A stretch of 64,000 nt of DNA from Neorhizobium huautlense (GTDB taxonomy: Bacteria > Pseudomonadota > Alphaproteobacteria > Rhizobiales > Rhizobiaceae), in assembly GCF_002968575.1 (NCBI RefSeq), contig NZ_PVBM01000001.1, positions 124,001-188,000 of the forward strand, given 5' to 3'. The notes under the pieces were generated by a model. That model ran no database searches. It saw only the letters and a list, made by a program, of their open reading frames with translations, and had not been told where the DNA came from. Made by a program: the position numbers and the translations under genes. Numbering within the stretch: position 1 is the first letter of the stretch; each line of letters starts with the position of its first letter. This document shows, piece by piece, positions 1 through 8,457 of this stretch.

Positions 1-1545
1 AGCGGAGAGAAACGCGTTGAAGTTCTTGTCGTTGACATAACGGCCATTGACGACCTTGTCGGCGGTGCCGGTCTTTCCGCCGACATTGAATCCCTCGACG
101 CGCGCATTTCTGCCTGAACCGTTGATACCGTTCCATTCGAACAGGAAGCGCATGTCCTTGCTGGTGGAAGGCTTCATGACCTGGGTTGCAACCAGATCGG
201 CCTGTTCCCGCGTGCGCGGCAGGAACGTAGGTTCGATGAGCTTGCCGCCATTGACGAGAGCCGCTCCCGCGACGGCCGTCTGCAAAGGCGTGGTGGATAC
301 GCCGTGGCCGAAGGAAATGGTGATCGAGTTGATCTTTTTCCATTGACGCGGTTGGGTCGGCTGCGCGACTTCCGGTAGCTCGGTCTTCATCTTGTTCAAC
401 AAGCCAATCCTCGTCAGGAAGTCCTTGTGGCCTTCGATGCCCACCGTATCGGCGATCTTGGCGGTGCCGATATTGGATGAATACTGGAAGATCTCGGGAA
501 CGCTCAGCACGCGTCCTTTGCCGTGGAAATCCTTGATGGTGAAGCCGCCGATGCGGATGGGAAAACGCGCATCGAAACTGTCCGACAGCTTCACTTTGCC
601 CGAATCCAATCCCATGGCAATCGTGAAAGACTTGAAGGTCGATCCCATTTCGAACGTTCCGTTCGACATGCGATTGAGCCAGCCTTCTTCGGCTCCTTCT
701 GCCGGATTGTTCGGATCGTAATCGGGCACCGAGGCCATGGCGAGGATCTCGCCCGTATGGACGTCCATCACCACCGCGCCCGCGCCGATTGCCTGAAATT
801 TCTTTATCGCGGAAACAACCACGTCCCGCACGATCGCCTGGACCCGCAGGTCGACCGAAAGCTTGACCGGCTCAAGCGGCTGGCTGGACGTCATCCCAAC
901 GGCGGCAAGATCGGCCAATCCCTGGCTGTCGACGTAACGCTCCATTCCCGCCACGCCGCGGTTGTCGATATTGACGTGACCGACGACGTGCGCAGCTGTC
1001 GGACCACCCGGATAGAACCGGCGCTTTTCCGGCCGGAATCCGATGCCCGGAATGCCGAGTGCAAGAATCTGGCTCTGCTGCTTGGGCGTCAACTGACGGC
1101 GGAGCCACTGGAATCGGGAATCCGACTTGAGCTTGGAATATGTGGACTTGACGTCGAGATCGTTGAGAACGGTAGAGAGTTTTTCGACGACCTCGTCCGG
1201 ATCGACGATCTTGTGAGGTTCCGCAAACAGCGAGACGGTGCGGATATCGGTTGCCAAAACCTCGCCGTTCCGGTCGACGAGATCTGGGCGCGATGCCATC
1301 AGCCGATCGGGTGGCAGGATGCTGGATGTGGTCAGGGGTTCCGCAACGCCATATTGCACGAGGCGACCGCCGATGACGCAGTAAAAGACCGTAAAACCGG
1401 CGATCAGCAGGCCGACCCGGTTCTTCGCCTGGGCCGACTTGCGCTTGCGCGTGCCTTCGAAGGAGGCGCCTCGGGCGGGTGAGCGGCCGCCTGCGGAAAA
1501 ATGCGCGCGGCTCTTCAGGACCATAATGCGGGACAGGAAAGACAT
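1..1545 (-). CDS. ftsI: Peptidoglycan D,D-transpeptidase FtsI (PBP3), C-terminus outside window
   Basis: Septal class B penicillin-binding protein that cross-links peptidoglycan at the division site from the inner membrane. The 515 visible residues show a basic, Ser/Arg-rich cytoplasmic start, one membrane segment near residues 43-60, a pedestal domain, then the transpeptidase domain with all three active-site motifs: STFK (nucleophile Ser302), SSN (356-358) and KTG (491-493). The C-terminal end lies beyond base 1. The ATG at 1545 overlaps the ftsL stop as TGATG, so translation is probably coupled. This is the usual third downstream step of mraZ-rsmH-ftsL-ftsI. Family assignment is firm; only the 3' end is unseen. 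Confidence 0.96.
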   Translation of the reverse strand, partial: MSFLSRIMVLKSRAHFSAGGRSPARGASFEGTRKRKSAQAKNRVGLLIAGFTVFYCVIGGRLVQYGVAEPLTTSSILPPDRLMASRPDLVDRNGEVLATDIRTVSLFAEPHKIVDPDEVVEKLSTVLNDLDVKSTYSKLKSDSRFQWLRRQLTPKQQSQILALGIPGIGFRPEKRRFYPGGPTAAHVVGHVNIDNRGVAGMERYVDSQGLADLAAVGMTSSQPLEPVKLSVDLRVQAIVRDVVVSAIKKFQAIGAGAVVMDVHTGEILAMASVPDYDPNNPAEGAEEGWLNRMSNGTFEMGSTFKSFTIAMGLDSGKVKLSDSFDARFPIRIGGFTIKDFHGKGRVLSVPEIFQYSSNIGTAKIADTVGIEGHKDFLTRIGLLNKMKTELPEVAQPTQPRQWKKINSITISFGHGVSTTPLQTAVAGAALVNGGKLIEPTFLPRTREQADLVATQVMKPSTSKDMRFLFEWNGINGSGRNARVEGFNVGGKTGTADKVVNGRYVNDKNFNAFLSA

Positions 1546-2012
1546 CAGCGTTTCACCGATCCGGTAGAGATAACTTCGATGGAGCCGCGCCCGCGCGGGG
1601 TGGGTACGGGGATTTTCGAGGCTGGTCTCGCCTTGGCCGCCTCGACACCCTTGAGAGCTGCGGCGACTTCGCTGCTCTTGCCGGCGATGATGTCCTCGAT
1701 CGTCGTCTCCGGCTGCGGAAGCTGCGCCTTCAACATCGGCAGCTCCTTCGGCATGGCAAGCTGGGTCGGCACCGTTGGAGCCAATTGAAGCTCGGAATTG
1801 TAGACATTGATCAGTCGGTGCAGGCGGTTCGGCTGCGTCAGCAGCGCCCAGTCCGCCTTCAGCAGATCTATCGTATCCTTCTCCAACTTGATTTCCGCCT
1901 CCAGCCGGCGGACCTCGGCAAGCTTCTCGTCGGCGCGGTGCTTGATCGTGTAGGTGACGACCGCGGTAGCCGTCATGACGCCGATCAGTACCAGATCGAA
2001 GCTACGCAGCAT
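1545..2012 (-). CDS. ftsL: Cell division protein FtsL
   Basis: Small bitopic division protein (155 residues) expected to work with FtsB/FtsQ in activating septal synthesis. It has a very short cytoplasmic start, one membrane helix (about residues 7-24) and a charged heptad-like stretch (about 28-60) fitting a periplasmic coiled coil, then a proline-rich tail. FtsL sequences diverge strongly, so the call rests mainly on topology and on its fixed position between rsmH (3-bp gap) and ftsI (1-bp overlap). The extended Pro/Ala/Lys tail is common in rhizobial versions. Confidence 0.9.
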   Translation of the reverse strand: MLRSFDLVLIGVMTATAVVTYTIKHRADEKLAEVRRLEAEIKLEKDTIDLLKADWALLTQPNRLHRLINVYNSELQLAPTVPTQLAMPKELPMLKAQLPQPETTIEDIIAGKSSEVAAALKGVEAAKARPASKIPVPTPRGRGSIEVISTGSVKR

Positions 2013-2015
2013 GTT

Positions 2016-3041
2016 TCAGGCTCCCATCTTTGCAAGGCTGGCGAGGTCGGGCAGATCAAAAATCGAAAGATCGGCAGCACGGGGCGGAGCGACGGAACGA
2101 ATGCCGGCCCGCAGCTTTGCCGAACGGGCGCGCGGGTTGGCTTCCGCCTCCTCTTCGCTCGCGACGATCATCGACTTGCCGATCGGTTCGAATATGGCGG
2201 GCTTCGCTTCGACCATTGGCAGATGACGCGAACCTGAAGCCTTGCCGGAGCGGTCGGAAAAGTACTGCTTGACGATCCGGTCTTCGAGCGAATGAAAGGT
2301 AACGACGACGAGACGGCCGCCGGGTTTCAAAGCGCGTTCGGCGGCAAAAAGCGCCGTTGCGAGCTCACCCAGTTCATCGTTCACAAAGATGCGCAGCGCC
2401 TGGAAGACGCGGGTAGCCGGATGAATCTTGTCCTTGGCCTTGCGCGGATTGACGCTTTCGATGAGGTTTGCCAGATCCCGCGTGGTCGCAAATGGCTCGG
2501 AGGCACGGCGCTTCTCGATGGCCCGCGCAATGCGGCCGGCCTGCTTCTCTTCGCCCAGAAAACCGAAGATGCGGGTAAGATCGCTGACCTTGGCGCGGTT
2601 GACGACATCAGCAGCAGACACGCCCGCTGCCGACATACGCATGTCGAGCGGGCCGTTTCTCTGGAATGAGAAGCCGCGCTCCGCCTCATCGATCTGCATG
2701 GACGACACGCCGATATCGAGCACGACGCCGTCGAACCCTCCTTCGGGCGCATAGTCGGCGAGATTGGAGAATTGCGAATGGATAAGCGTAAGACGCCCTT
2801 TATGAGCTTCGGCCAACGCCTGCCCGGCAGCGATCGCGGTCGGATCACGATCAAGCGCGATCACTTCCGCACCGGCAGCAAGCAGGGCGGATGAATATCC
2901 ACCCGCCCCGAATGTGCCATCGAGGATGACCTTGCCCGCTTGAGGATCGAGCGCCTCGACAACCTCGTCAAGAAGGACTGGAATGTGACGAACCAGTCCG
3001 CCTTCGGCCTCGGTTTCTCCGTTGCCAGAATTCGCCGCCAT
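2016..3041 (-). CDS. rsmH: 16S rRNA m4C1402 methyltransferase RsmH (MraW)
   Basis: SAM-dependent N4-methyltransferase for C1402 of 16S rRNA, acting in the cytoplasm. The N-terminal HIPVLL block (19-24) and SAM motif [11 protein letters not shown] (41-50) are typical, as is the later [10 protein letters not shown] block. I chose the ATG at 3041 (341 residues, normal for the family); the open frame runs about 200 codons further upstream, but that part overlaps mraZ and lacks family similarity. It follows mraZ by 14 bp and precedes ftsL by 3 bp, so it sits inside the dcw operon and should share the mraZ promoter. Confidence 0.96.
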   Translation of the reverse strand: MAANSGNGETEAEGGLVRHIPVLLDEVVEALDPQAGKVILDGTFGAGGYSSALLAAGAEVIALDRDPTAIAAGQALAEAHKGRLTLIHSQFSNLADYAPEGGFDGVVLDIGVSSMQIDEAERGFSFQRNGPLDMRMSAAGVSAADVVNRAKVSDLTRIFGFLGEEKQAGRIARAIEKRRASEPFATTRDLANLIESVNPRKAKDKIHPATRVFQALRIFVNDELGELATALFAAERALKPGGRLVVVTFHSLEDRIVKQYFSDRSGKASGSRHLPMVEAKPAIFEPIGKSMIVASEEEAEANPRARSAKLRAGIRSVAPPRAADLSIFDLPDLASLAKMGA

Positions 3042-3055
3042 TCCGCACCTCTGTT

Positions 3056-3493
3056 TTACGCAGGGCGCGAACCGAAGCGCCCCTCTCTCGCTGCCGCCTG
3101 CGCCTCGTGAAACGCCTGCGGCCGCCAAAGCTGAAAATGATCCGAGCGCCCAACGAAGGTTACTTCCGAGCTGATTCCCGTGAAGTCCCGGATAAAATCC
3201 GTGACCATCAGCCGGCCCTCCGCGTCGAGCCTCATGAAGACGCCGCCACCATGTACCAGCAGCGACATCCTGTTGGCTTCCGGCGAAAATGGATCGACCG
3301 ATGCGATCTGCTTTTCGTATCGATCGAGCAGATCCGGACCTCCAACGCTGATCGCCGGATAGATGAAATCCTGAAGACAATAAAGCTCCTGGATTCCAAG
3401 CTCCAAAAGAACCGCACGAAAACTCGCCGGAACGGAGACCCGCCCCTTCGCATCGATCCTGTTCGTCGCATTTGAAAGGAAGCGACTTACCAC
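3056..3493 (-). CDS. mraZ: Transcriptional regulator MraZ
   Basis: AbrB-fold DNA-binding protein that in other bacteria forms rings and represses its own dcw operon. Two tandem SpoVT/AbrB-like repeats are visible: the first around [16 protein letters not shown] and the second around [15 protein letters not shown]. The start is uncertain: the frame is open far upstream, but similarity begins at [12 protein letters not shown], so I favour the GTG at 3493 (145 residues). A second GTG at 3502 is possible; an AAGGGAG ribosome site lies 12 bases before 3493 and 3 before 3502. The operator-like repeats about 160 bp upstream fit autoregulation. Confidence 0.93.
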   Translation of the reverse strand: MVSRFLSNATNRIDAKGRVSVPASFRAVLLELGIQELYCLQDFIYPAISVGGPDLLDRYEKQIASVDPFSPEANRMSLLVHGGGVFMRLDAEGRLMVTDFIRDFTGISSEVTFVGRSDHFQLWRPQAFHEAQAAAREGRFGSRPA

Positions 3494-3654
3494 GCCGAAC
3501 ACCCGCTCCCTTGCAATTCCAGACGGATACCCGCCCGTCCCGACGCACCGCCCCAGACAAAGCTTCGCCATCCGGATGAACGGAAATCCGCCCGGCCGAC
3601 CGACCGAAACTTTGGGATTGGCGGGCGCTCATACGCCCTTGTGCAGTGCGATTT

Positions 3655-3688
3655 TGGGATACCATGGGACCATATGGGCGTCAATGGG
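3655..3688. promoter_or_regulatory. MraZ operator: four TGGG repeats at 10-bp period
   Basis: TGGG occurs at 3655, 3665, 3675 and 3685 (TGGGA, TGGGA, TGGGC, TGGGA), an exact 10-bp spacing that places every copy on the same helix face. MraZ proteins are known to bind arrays of TGGGN separated by 5-nt spacers upstream of mraZ, matching this layout. The array overlaps the candidate promoter from -35 to -10, which would suit repression. A further TGGGAT lies off-phase at 3613. Confidence 0.85.
3656..3684 (-). promoter_or_regulatory. Candidate sigma-70 promoter of mraZ/dcw operon
   Basis: On the minus strand a TTGACG -35 element (3679-3684) is separated by exactly 17 bases from TATCCC (3656-3661). 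The -10 is weak, as expected for a regulated promoter. A start near 3645-3650 would give a leader of about 150 nt before mraZ. Inference from sequence only. Confidence 0.5.
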
Positions 3689-3931
3689 AGAGACCCCGCT
3701 AGCCGCTCCCAAACCTGATTTATTTATAAGCTGTTAAGTTTAACAAAGGGTTATTGGAGCAAGCGGAGAAACCGCCTCTACCGACCGCCGCAAGTGGAAT
3801 TCCGGCGCTCCCTAATGCTCCGAAAGCAAAGGAGATTTCGCAGATCCTTAAATACACCTTTCCGTTAGCCGCACCTCCGGATGCGCTCGCGGGAGGCGAT
3901 TTCGCAGAATTCATCACATCCGGTGCGGGAA

Positions 3932-4370
3932 ATTGCCAGTTGGCCTGTAAGCCGGGTTCTGTATGGCCCCGATGCAAGCACCGGAACGTGGCAGCCATTC
4001 GTCTGGGACGACGTTTGCACATCGCCTCACGCAACCCACCCGGATGACTGGCCCGGAAACAGGCTGTAGCCTCGCTTTCGCGGGCTCGCGTCATCCCTAT
4101 TCGGTCTTGCTCCCGGTGGGGTTTACCATGCCGCCGCTGTTACCAGAGGCGCGGTGGGCTCTTACCCCACCCTTTCACCCTTACCCCGCCATCTCAGCTG
4201 CCCATCGGGCAGTTGAGAAAGCGGGGCGGTTTCCTTTCTGTGGCACTTTCCCTGGGGTCGCCCCCGCCGGACGTTATCCGGCACCGTGTTTCCGTGGAGC
4301 CCGGACTTTCCTCACCTTATCGCCTTTCGACATTGATAAAGCGCGGCTGCCCGGCCAACTGGCATGCGGT
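3932..4370 (-). ncRNA. rnpB: RNase P RNA component (bacterial class A)
   Basis: Catalytic RNA that trims 5' leaders of tRNA precursors. Read on the minus strand it contains the diagnostic GAGGAAAGTCCGGGCTCC block near the 5' end, GGTAAACCCCACCGGGAGCA in the middle and the ACAGAACCCGGCTTA block near the 3' end. The terminal GCCAGTTGGCC and GGCCAACTGGC segments pair to form the closing helix P1. Length near 437 nt is normal for Alphaproteobacteria. The 5' end is only about 30 bp from the stop codon of the upstream oxidoreductase gene, so its promoter either lies in that gene's 3' end or the two are co-transcribed. Exact ends are approximate. Confidence 0.97.
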
Positions 4371-4402
4371 CCATAACCGAGATAGGCGTCGAATACCAGA
4401 GT

Positions 4403-5593
4403 TTACAGGTAGCTCGCCGCGAAATCTGTCGGATAGCTTTCGTCGATAATCCGACCATGGAAAATGAGCTCTGCACCAAGCCTGCCGATTTCATCCGAAC
4501 TCTTGGCAGCAGCGCCGCATCCGCCGCTCAAGATCCCGATACGATCCGATTCCGTCATGGCGATCGCAGGATAGCCGGTCGGGGTAAAGGAGGTTACGCA
4601 AGCCGCCTTCGACGTGCGGGAAATATCGAGCGACGGCATCAGCCGGTGGATGACCTCGGTCAGATATCGGTGGGTGCTCTCGCGGCCGCCGGAACGAAAC
4701 CAGGCGCGCACGTCCGGCTCGGTCGGCAACGGCAGATCATCCGGATCGCCGCCGATTTTCAAATAGACCTTGCCGTCGGGATAACGCACCGGCGGCAGAA
4801 GATAAATGCCGTCATCGGCCTCGTCCCATTTCCAGATCAGCGACGGAACGTTGCCCAGGGCATCCAGGGCTGCTTGATCGATCTCGTAGAAGGCAACGGT
4901 TCGAGCATAGACGTCCAGATGAAGCCGCCGCGGCAGGAGATTCTCATTTATGGAAAATCCGCCGGCAGCGACAAGGACCTTTTCGCCTTGATAGGTATTG
5001 CCTTCGGCCGTCGTCACCGTCACCGCATCGCCGGCCTGCTGGATGGAGGAAACGGTTTCCGGAATGATTGCGGCGCCCTGCCGTTCCGCAAGTTCGGCCT
5101 GGGCTTTGACCAAGCGGCGCGGGTTCACATAGCCGGCGTTTTTCGGCTCCCAGACACCCTCGCTACCGGACGGAAAGGCAAAGAACGGAAAACGGTCGCC
5201 GAGATCGGCATCCCCGGATATTTCGGTAGTAACACCAAGCTTTCCCGCAGCATCAAGGACCTTGGCGACATAGGACAGACCGCTAGTGCGGGCGGGTCCC
5301 ACAATCAGACATCCGCACTCCGAATAGAAGTCGATCCCGCTCTCCGCCGAAATTTCCCTGTACCGGGCAATGGAGCGGTTGGCGAGGCGCGCCCAGACCG
5401 GATCTTGATCGATCGTCCTGGTAATGCGCGCCTCGTCGTAGTGGCTGGCGAAGACGCCCTCATGGCGCCCATAGTCCGCCGGCTCACCCGGACCGATCAG
5501 CGCGACGCCATCGGTCCATTTCGAGAGGTAACGGGCAGCCGCAGCGCCCATCATGCCCTTCCCGACAACTATATATTTAAACCGCTCCGACAT
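4403..5593 (-). CDS. FAD-dependent oxidoreductase of the DAO family
   Basis: Flavin enzyme of the D-amino-acid oxidase/glycine oxidase/sarcosine oxidase fold, 396 residues, probably cytoplasmic and oxidising an amine or amino acid. The N-terminus carries a dinucleotide-binding strand-turn-helix with a GKGMMGAAAARYL variant of the GxGxxG motif; the C-terminus carries the second FAD-contact block (SGGCGAAAKSSDEIGRLGAEL). I chose ATG 5593, which has AAAGG seven bases ahead, over an in-frame ATG at 5641. The substrate is not evident: the VVGKGMMGAAAARYLS start resembles MSOX-like N-methyl amino acid oxidases. Confidence 0.85.
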   Translation of the reverse strand: MSERFKYIVVGKGMMGAAAARYLSKWTDGVALIGPGEPADYGRHEGVFASHYDEARITRTIDQDPVWARLANRSIARYREISAESGIDFYSECGCLIVGPARTSGLSYVAKVLDAAGKLGVTTEISGDADLGDRFPFFAFPSGSEGVWEPKNAGYVNPRRLVKAQAELAERQGAAIIPETVSSIQQAGDAVTVTTAEGNTYQGEKVLVAAGGFSINENLLPRRLHLDVYARTVAFYEIDQAALDALGNVPSLIWKWDEADDGIYLLPPVRYPDGKVYLKIGGDPDDLPLPTEPDVRAWFRSGGRESTHRYLTEVIHRLMPSLDISRTSKAACVTSFTPTGYPAIAMTESDRIGILSGGCGAAAKSSDEIGRLGAELIFHGRIIDESYPTDFAASYL

Positions 5594-5659
5594 GCTCCGC
5601 CCTTTGATTCCTTCGACTGAAATGCCTGTTCCTGAAGGCACTTCTAGCCGTTTCCGGAA

Positions 5660-6304
5660 TCAAAATACCAGAGGTGTTGTCGTCCGGATGACGTTCGATG
5701 CGAAATCGAATTCCGCAGTGTCGGCTATCTGCGGCTGGCCGGTCGGCTGCTTGGTAGCATCGATGACGGCGAGCACTTTTTCGCAATAGCGCTTGGAGAC
5801 CGGATTCATCCGCTTGGCAGCGTGGCCTGCATTGTATTTCAGGATCGTGCCGCAAACCTTGCCGCCGCCGCGCTCATGCGCTCCGGCAAGGTATTTCATT
5901 CCATAGCGAATGTTCGTCTCAGGGTCGTAAAGACCGTAGCTCGGCCCCTCGTATCCCATCAACCTGGCCGTTGCAGGTTTGATTTGCATGAGGCCGATCT
6001 CGCCGGCCCTGCCCTTTACGGTTGGACGGAAATTGCTTTCGATCTGGACGACGGCATTGGCCAATTCAACCGGAACACCATACTCGCCGGCATATTTCTC
6101 AATTATCTTGGAATAGTGGAGCTGTCTGACTATCCGCTTTGCCACGTCGGTAGGTGCAGCAAAGCCCGTCTCGCGCGTTTCCCAGGGAATAATGAGCGGT
6201 TTGGTGTAGACGGTAACCTTCTCGGCGTCTTCAGCGCGCACGAATTCGCTTCCCGCGACGACCATGGCCAGGCCCGCCGCGGCTATAACAGCCAGTTTTT
6301 TCAT
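5660..6304 (-). CDS. Secreted lytic transglycosylase (SLT domain)
   Basis: Periplasmic muramidase that cleaves the MurNAc-GlcNAc bond. A signal peptide (about residues 1-24) precedes a single SLT domain with catalytic Glu89 in the ES motif, GLMQI (104-108), the NIRYGMKYL helix from 131 and YNAG (157-160). At 214 residues it is a minimal SLT enzyme with no extra binding domain. The SLT core closely resembles that of the lipoprotein at 10452-11522, so the two look paralogous. It is separated by 66 bp from the oxidoreductase and may be read with it. Confidence 0.92.
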   Translation of the reverse strand: MKKLAVIAAAGLAMVVAGSEFVRAEDAEKVTVYTKPLIIPWETRETGFAAPTDVAKRIVRQLHYSKIIEKYAGEYGVPVELANAVVQIESNFRPTVKGRAGEIGLMQIKPATARLMGYEGPSYGLYDPETNIRYGMKYLAGAHERGGGKVCGTILKYNAGHAAKRMNPVSKRYCEKVLAVIDATKQPTGQPQIADTAEFDFASNVIRTTTPLVF

Positions 6305-6536
6305 TCAGTTAGATTCTCTCCGGACTAATAGGCTCGCCGGCGTCAATACGCAGACACCCTCACCGCGTCGCCGGATAGACGGCGCGGTGCTTCACGATGA
6401 CCTATCGTTTATCTCTGCAACCCCCGTCCAACATGGTGGCTGCGTTAACCTGTCCTTTAGAAAGACCTAATGAGGAGATGATGTGGCAGCGCAATATTTT
6501 TGCTGAAACGCGCCCATTGCGCCCCAACCACCGCGA

Positions 6537-7304
6537 CTAACAGCGGCGGTATTTCGGCAATGCGGCCAGCAGCCGATGCAGGGTGTCGATTGTTGAAAAA
6601 TCAGCGATGCCGTCAACGAGCTGAGGTCTGAAATGTCGCTGAAAGGCCTCAACGACGCCTTTTGTCCGATCACAAAAGCTTCCCGTAGTTTCAATGGCAT
6701 ACCCATAGAGAGAGAGCATGGATTGAAGAGCTTCGACGGGTTGGCCGCTCTCTCCGTACTGAAAGAAGCGCCCTCCGCTGATTTGCGTTGGGTTTATCCA
6801 GTGCCCCACCCCGTCAAGATACAATCTTTCCCAGGGGAAATTTTCGCCCGGGTCGACCTTGCGGATCGGCGCTACGTCCGAGTGGCCAAGCACCCTTTCG
6901 GGCGGAATTTTCCATCTTTTGCCACAATTGAGACACAAATCGGCGACCGACTTGATCTGTGCATCCGGAAAATCGGGAAGCCCGCCGGGATGTCCGGGAT
7001 TTGCGATCTCTATTCCGATCGAACAGGAATTGATGTCGCTTTCGCCGGCCCAGGAGCTCTTTCCGGCGTGCCAGGCGCGTCGCCCTTCCGGCACGAGCTG
7101 GACGATCCGCCCGTCTTCATGGACGAAATAATGGCTGGAAACCTGGCTCTCCTCATTGCAGAGCCAGGAGAGCGCCTGATCGGCGCTGGGCATGCCCGTG
7201 TAGTGCAGAATGATCATGTCGGGCTTGCGCCCGTTTGCACGATCGCCCTGATTGGGAGAAGGGTTCACCGAGGCGCCGGGATAATCGGCGGCAGAAACCG
7301 TCAT
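6537..7304 (-). CDS. N-acetylmuramoyl-L-alanine amidase (AmpD/AmiD type) with peptidoglycan-binding domain
   Basis: Zinc amidase that removes peptide stems from muramic acid. The amidase_2 domain covers about residues 25-160 with likely zinc ligands His34 and His141, an Asp151-containing DPG loop and Glu99 in the core. A peptidoglycan-binding helical domain follows (about 185-245), making it more like AmiD than the short cytoplasmic AmpD. I see no signal peptide, so its location is unclear. The start ATG at 7304 overlaps the stop of the upstream DnaJ/TerB gene by 4 bp (ATGA), giving 255 residues; the open frame continues upstream but only as a shadow of that gene. Coupled translation with the DnaJ protein is a common alphaproteobacterial arrangement. 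Confidence 0.92.
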   Translation of the reverse strand: MTVSAADYPGASVNPSPNQGDRANGRKPDMIILHYTGMPSADQALSWLCNEESQVSSHYFVHEDGRIVQLVPEGRRAWHAGKSSWAGESDINSCSIGIEIANPGHPGGLPDFPDAQIKSVADLCLNCGKRWKIPPERVLGHSDVAPIRKVDPGENFPWERLYLDGVGHWINPTQISGGRFFQYGESGQPVEALQSMLSLYGYAIETTGSFCDRTKGVVEAFQRHFRPQLVDGIADFSTIDTLHRLLAALPKYRRC

Positions 7305-8044
7305 GCAGCGCGGCGCTCTTTCGAAATCGCTGCGTAAGCCGCATTCAAGGCAGCCATCCGCTCGTTGGCCGCAGCATGGAGGGCGACAGGAACGCCCCGC
7401 GCGATAAGCCGATCCGGATGATGTTCGGAAACCAGCAGTCGATATTGCTTGCGGATCTCGGAGAAATCGTCCTCCGGCGAAACCCCGAGAACAAGGTAAG
7501 GATCCGCTCCATCGAGATGCACGTGACGCGCCATGATGCGGCGGAAATGCGCTTCGTTGATTTGGAATATCTCGGCGATGCGCCCGAGGAAGACCAATTC
7601 GTCTTCGTGCACGAGGCCGTCTGCCTTGGCGATGTGGAAGAGGCCGTCGACCACGTTCTCCAGCATTGGGCAATTCTTTGCGACACCGGAACTGCAGAGA
7701 CCGGCGAGCTTCAGCGCATAGGCTTCGTAACCGGCAACGTCCTGGCGCGCCAGATTATAAAGCCGCGCTACGTTCCGCGCCTCTTCATCCGGAAAATCGA
7801 AGATCTGCTGAAAAGCCCTCACCTCGGCCTCGGTCACGATCCCGTCGGCCTTGGCCATCTTGGCAGACAGAGCAATGATGGCAACCGAGAAGGAAACCTG
7901 CCGGCGGGTTTCCGGATCGCCCTCGAAGACCGTCCGGACGGCCTCCACCATGCGGCCCAGCGCGCTGCCGGCCGCGTCGCCGATGGCGCCGAGGAGCCGT
8001 TCCCAGAGGGAGGAGATTTGGAAGCAGGCGAAATCGAATATCAT
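7301..8044 (-). CDS. DjlA-like protein: TerB domain plus C-terminal J domain
   Basis: Co-chaperone-type protein of 247 residues. A TerB/DjlA helical domain occupies about residues 50-160 (AKMAKADGIVTEAEV and AKADGLVHEDEL repeats with acidic metal-binding character) and a J domain the C-terminus, with the HPD tripeptide at 209-211 that stimulates DnaK ATPase. Unlike E. coli DjlA there is no clear N-terminal membrane helix, though residues 1-15 are hydrophobic. It is coupled to the amidase gene, suggesting a joint role in cell-envelope maintenance; this is inference. Confidence 0.88.
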   Translation of the reverse strand: MIFDFACFQISSLWERLLGAIGDAAGSALGRMVEAVRTVFEGDPETRRQVSFSVAIIALSAKMAKADGIVTEAEVRAFQQIFDFPDEEARNVARLYNLARQDVAGYEAYALKLAGLCSSGVAKNCPMLENVVDGLFHIAKADGLVHEDELVFLGRIAEIFQINEAHFRRIMARHVHLDGADPYLVLGVSPEDDFSEIRKQYRLLVSEHHPDRLIARGVPVALHAAANERMAALNAAYAAISKERRAA

Positions 8045-8457
8045 GACCCCAATGGACCAGATTATCCCAATGATTGCAAGGCGGCGGACGGTCCATCTCA
8101 GATTAAACTATGTTCATGTTTTCCGAACAATCACTGCAGTTCACAGCGGCATTACCAAGTCTGAGAGACCAATCGACCGGATCGTCAACCGGTGATCCCA
8201 AGAGCCATTTCATGACCCCGTGATCGGGCTGCAATGGCATCGCGCGGGTACGGATGCCGCGGACTTTCCCCATGTTTTGCTTTTCCACAGCCCCCCCCGA
8301 GGGTTCTCTCAGTTGAAACGATTATATCGCCGCTTGCCTTCATATTCAGCCGAAAGGCCGGATTTTCTTGAGAAATTCACTTTACAGGTGACCATCTCTG
8401 TCGCATCCATTCGAGCGGTTTTGAACTGAACGCGAGTGTACGCGTCAAGGAGGATCG
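8045..8457. other. 413-bp divergent intergenic region ahead of pfp
   Basis: The region separates the DnaJ/amidase operon (minus) from pfp (plus) and must hold both promoters. It contains an eight-C run at 8291-8298, a CCGG-N8-CCGG element near 8177-8192 and one weak minus-strand open frame (listed separately). No strong hairpin or known RNA family is apparent. Confidence 0.5.
8103..8273 (-). CDS. Possible 56-residue small protein (weak)
   Basis: A short open frame beginning ATG 8273 with GGAAAAG six bases upstream. The product starts basic (MGKVRGIRTR), contains a CSDC pair near the C-terminus and has no membrane helix or recognised domain. It could equally be chance open frame in a GC-rich leader. 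Reported only because the stretch otherwise lacks a gene. Confidence 0.25.
   Translation of the reverse strand: MGKVRGIRTRAMPLQPDHGVMKWLLGSPVDDPVDWSLRLGNAAVNCSDCSENMNIV

Larger units (their letters stand above)
3494..3931. other. Intergenic region between mraZ and rnpB
   Basis: About 440 bp without a supported gene. It holds the mraZ promoter and operator (3655-3688) and an AT-rich patch with the perfect palindrome TGTTAA-GT-TTAACA at 3732-3745, plus the TTATAAATAAA run next to it. Open frames crossing this stretch belong to no recognisable family and overlap rnpB. Confidence 0.7.

Noticed and set aside
3720-4094. 124-residue minus-strand open frame across the 3' end of rnpB
   Set aside because: It overlaps the conserved RNase P RNA on the same strand and has no protein-family features; rnpB explains the sequence.
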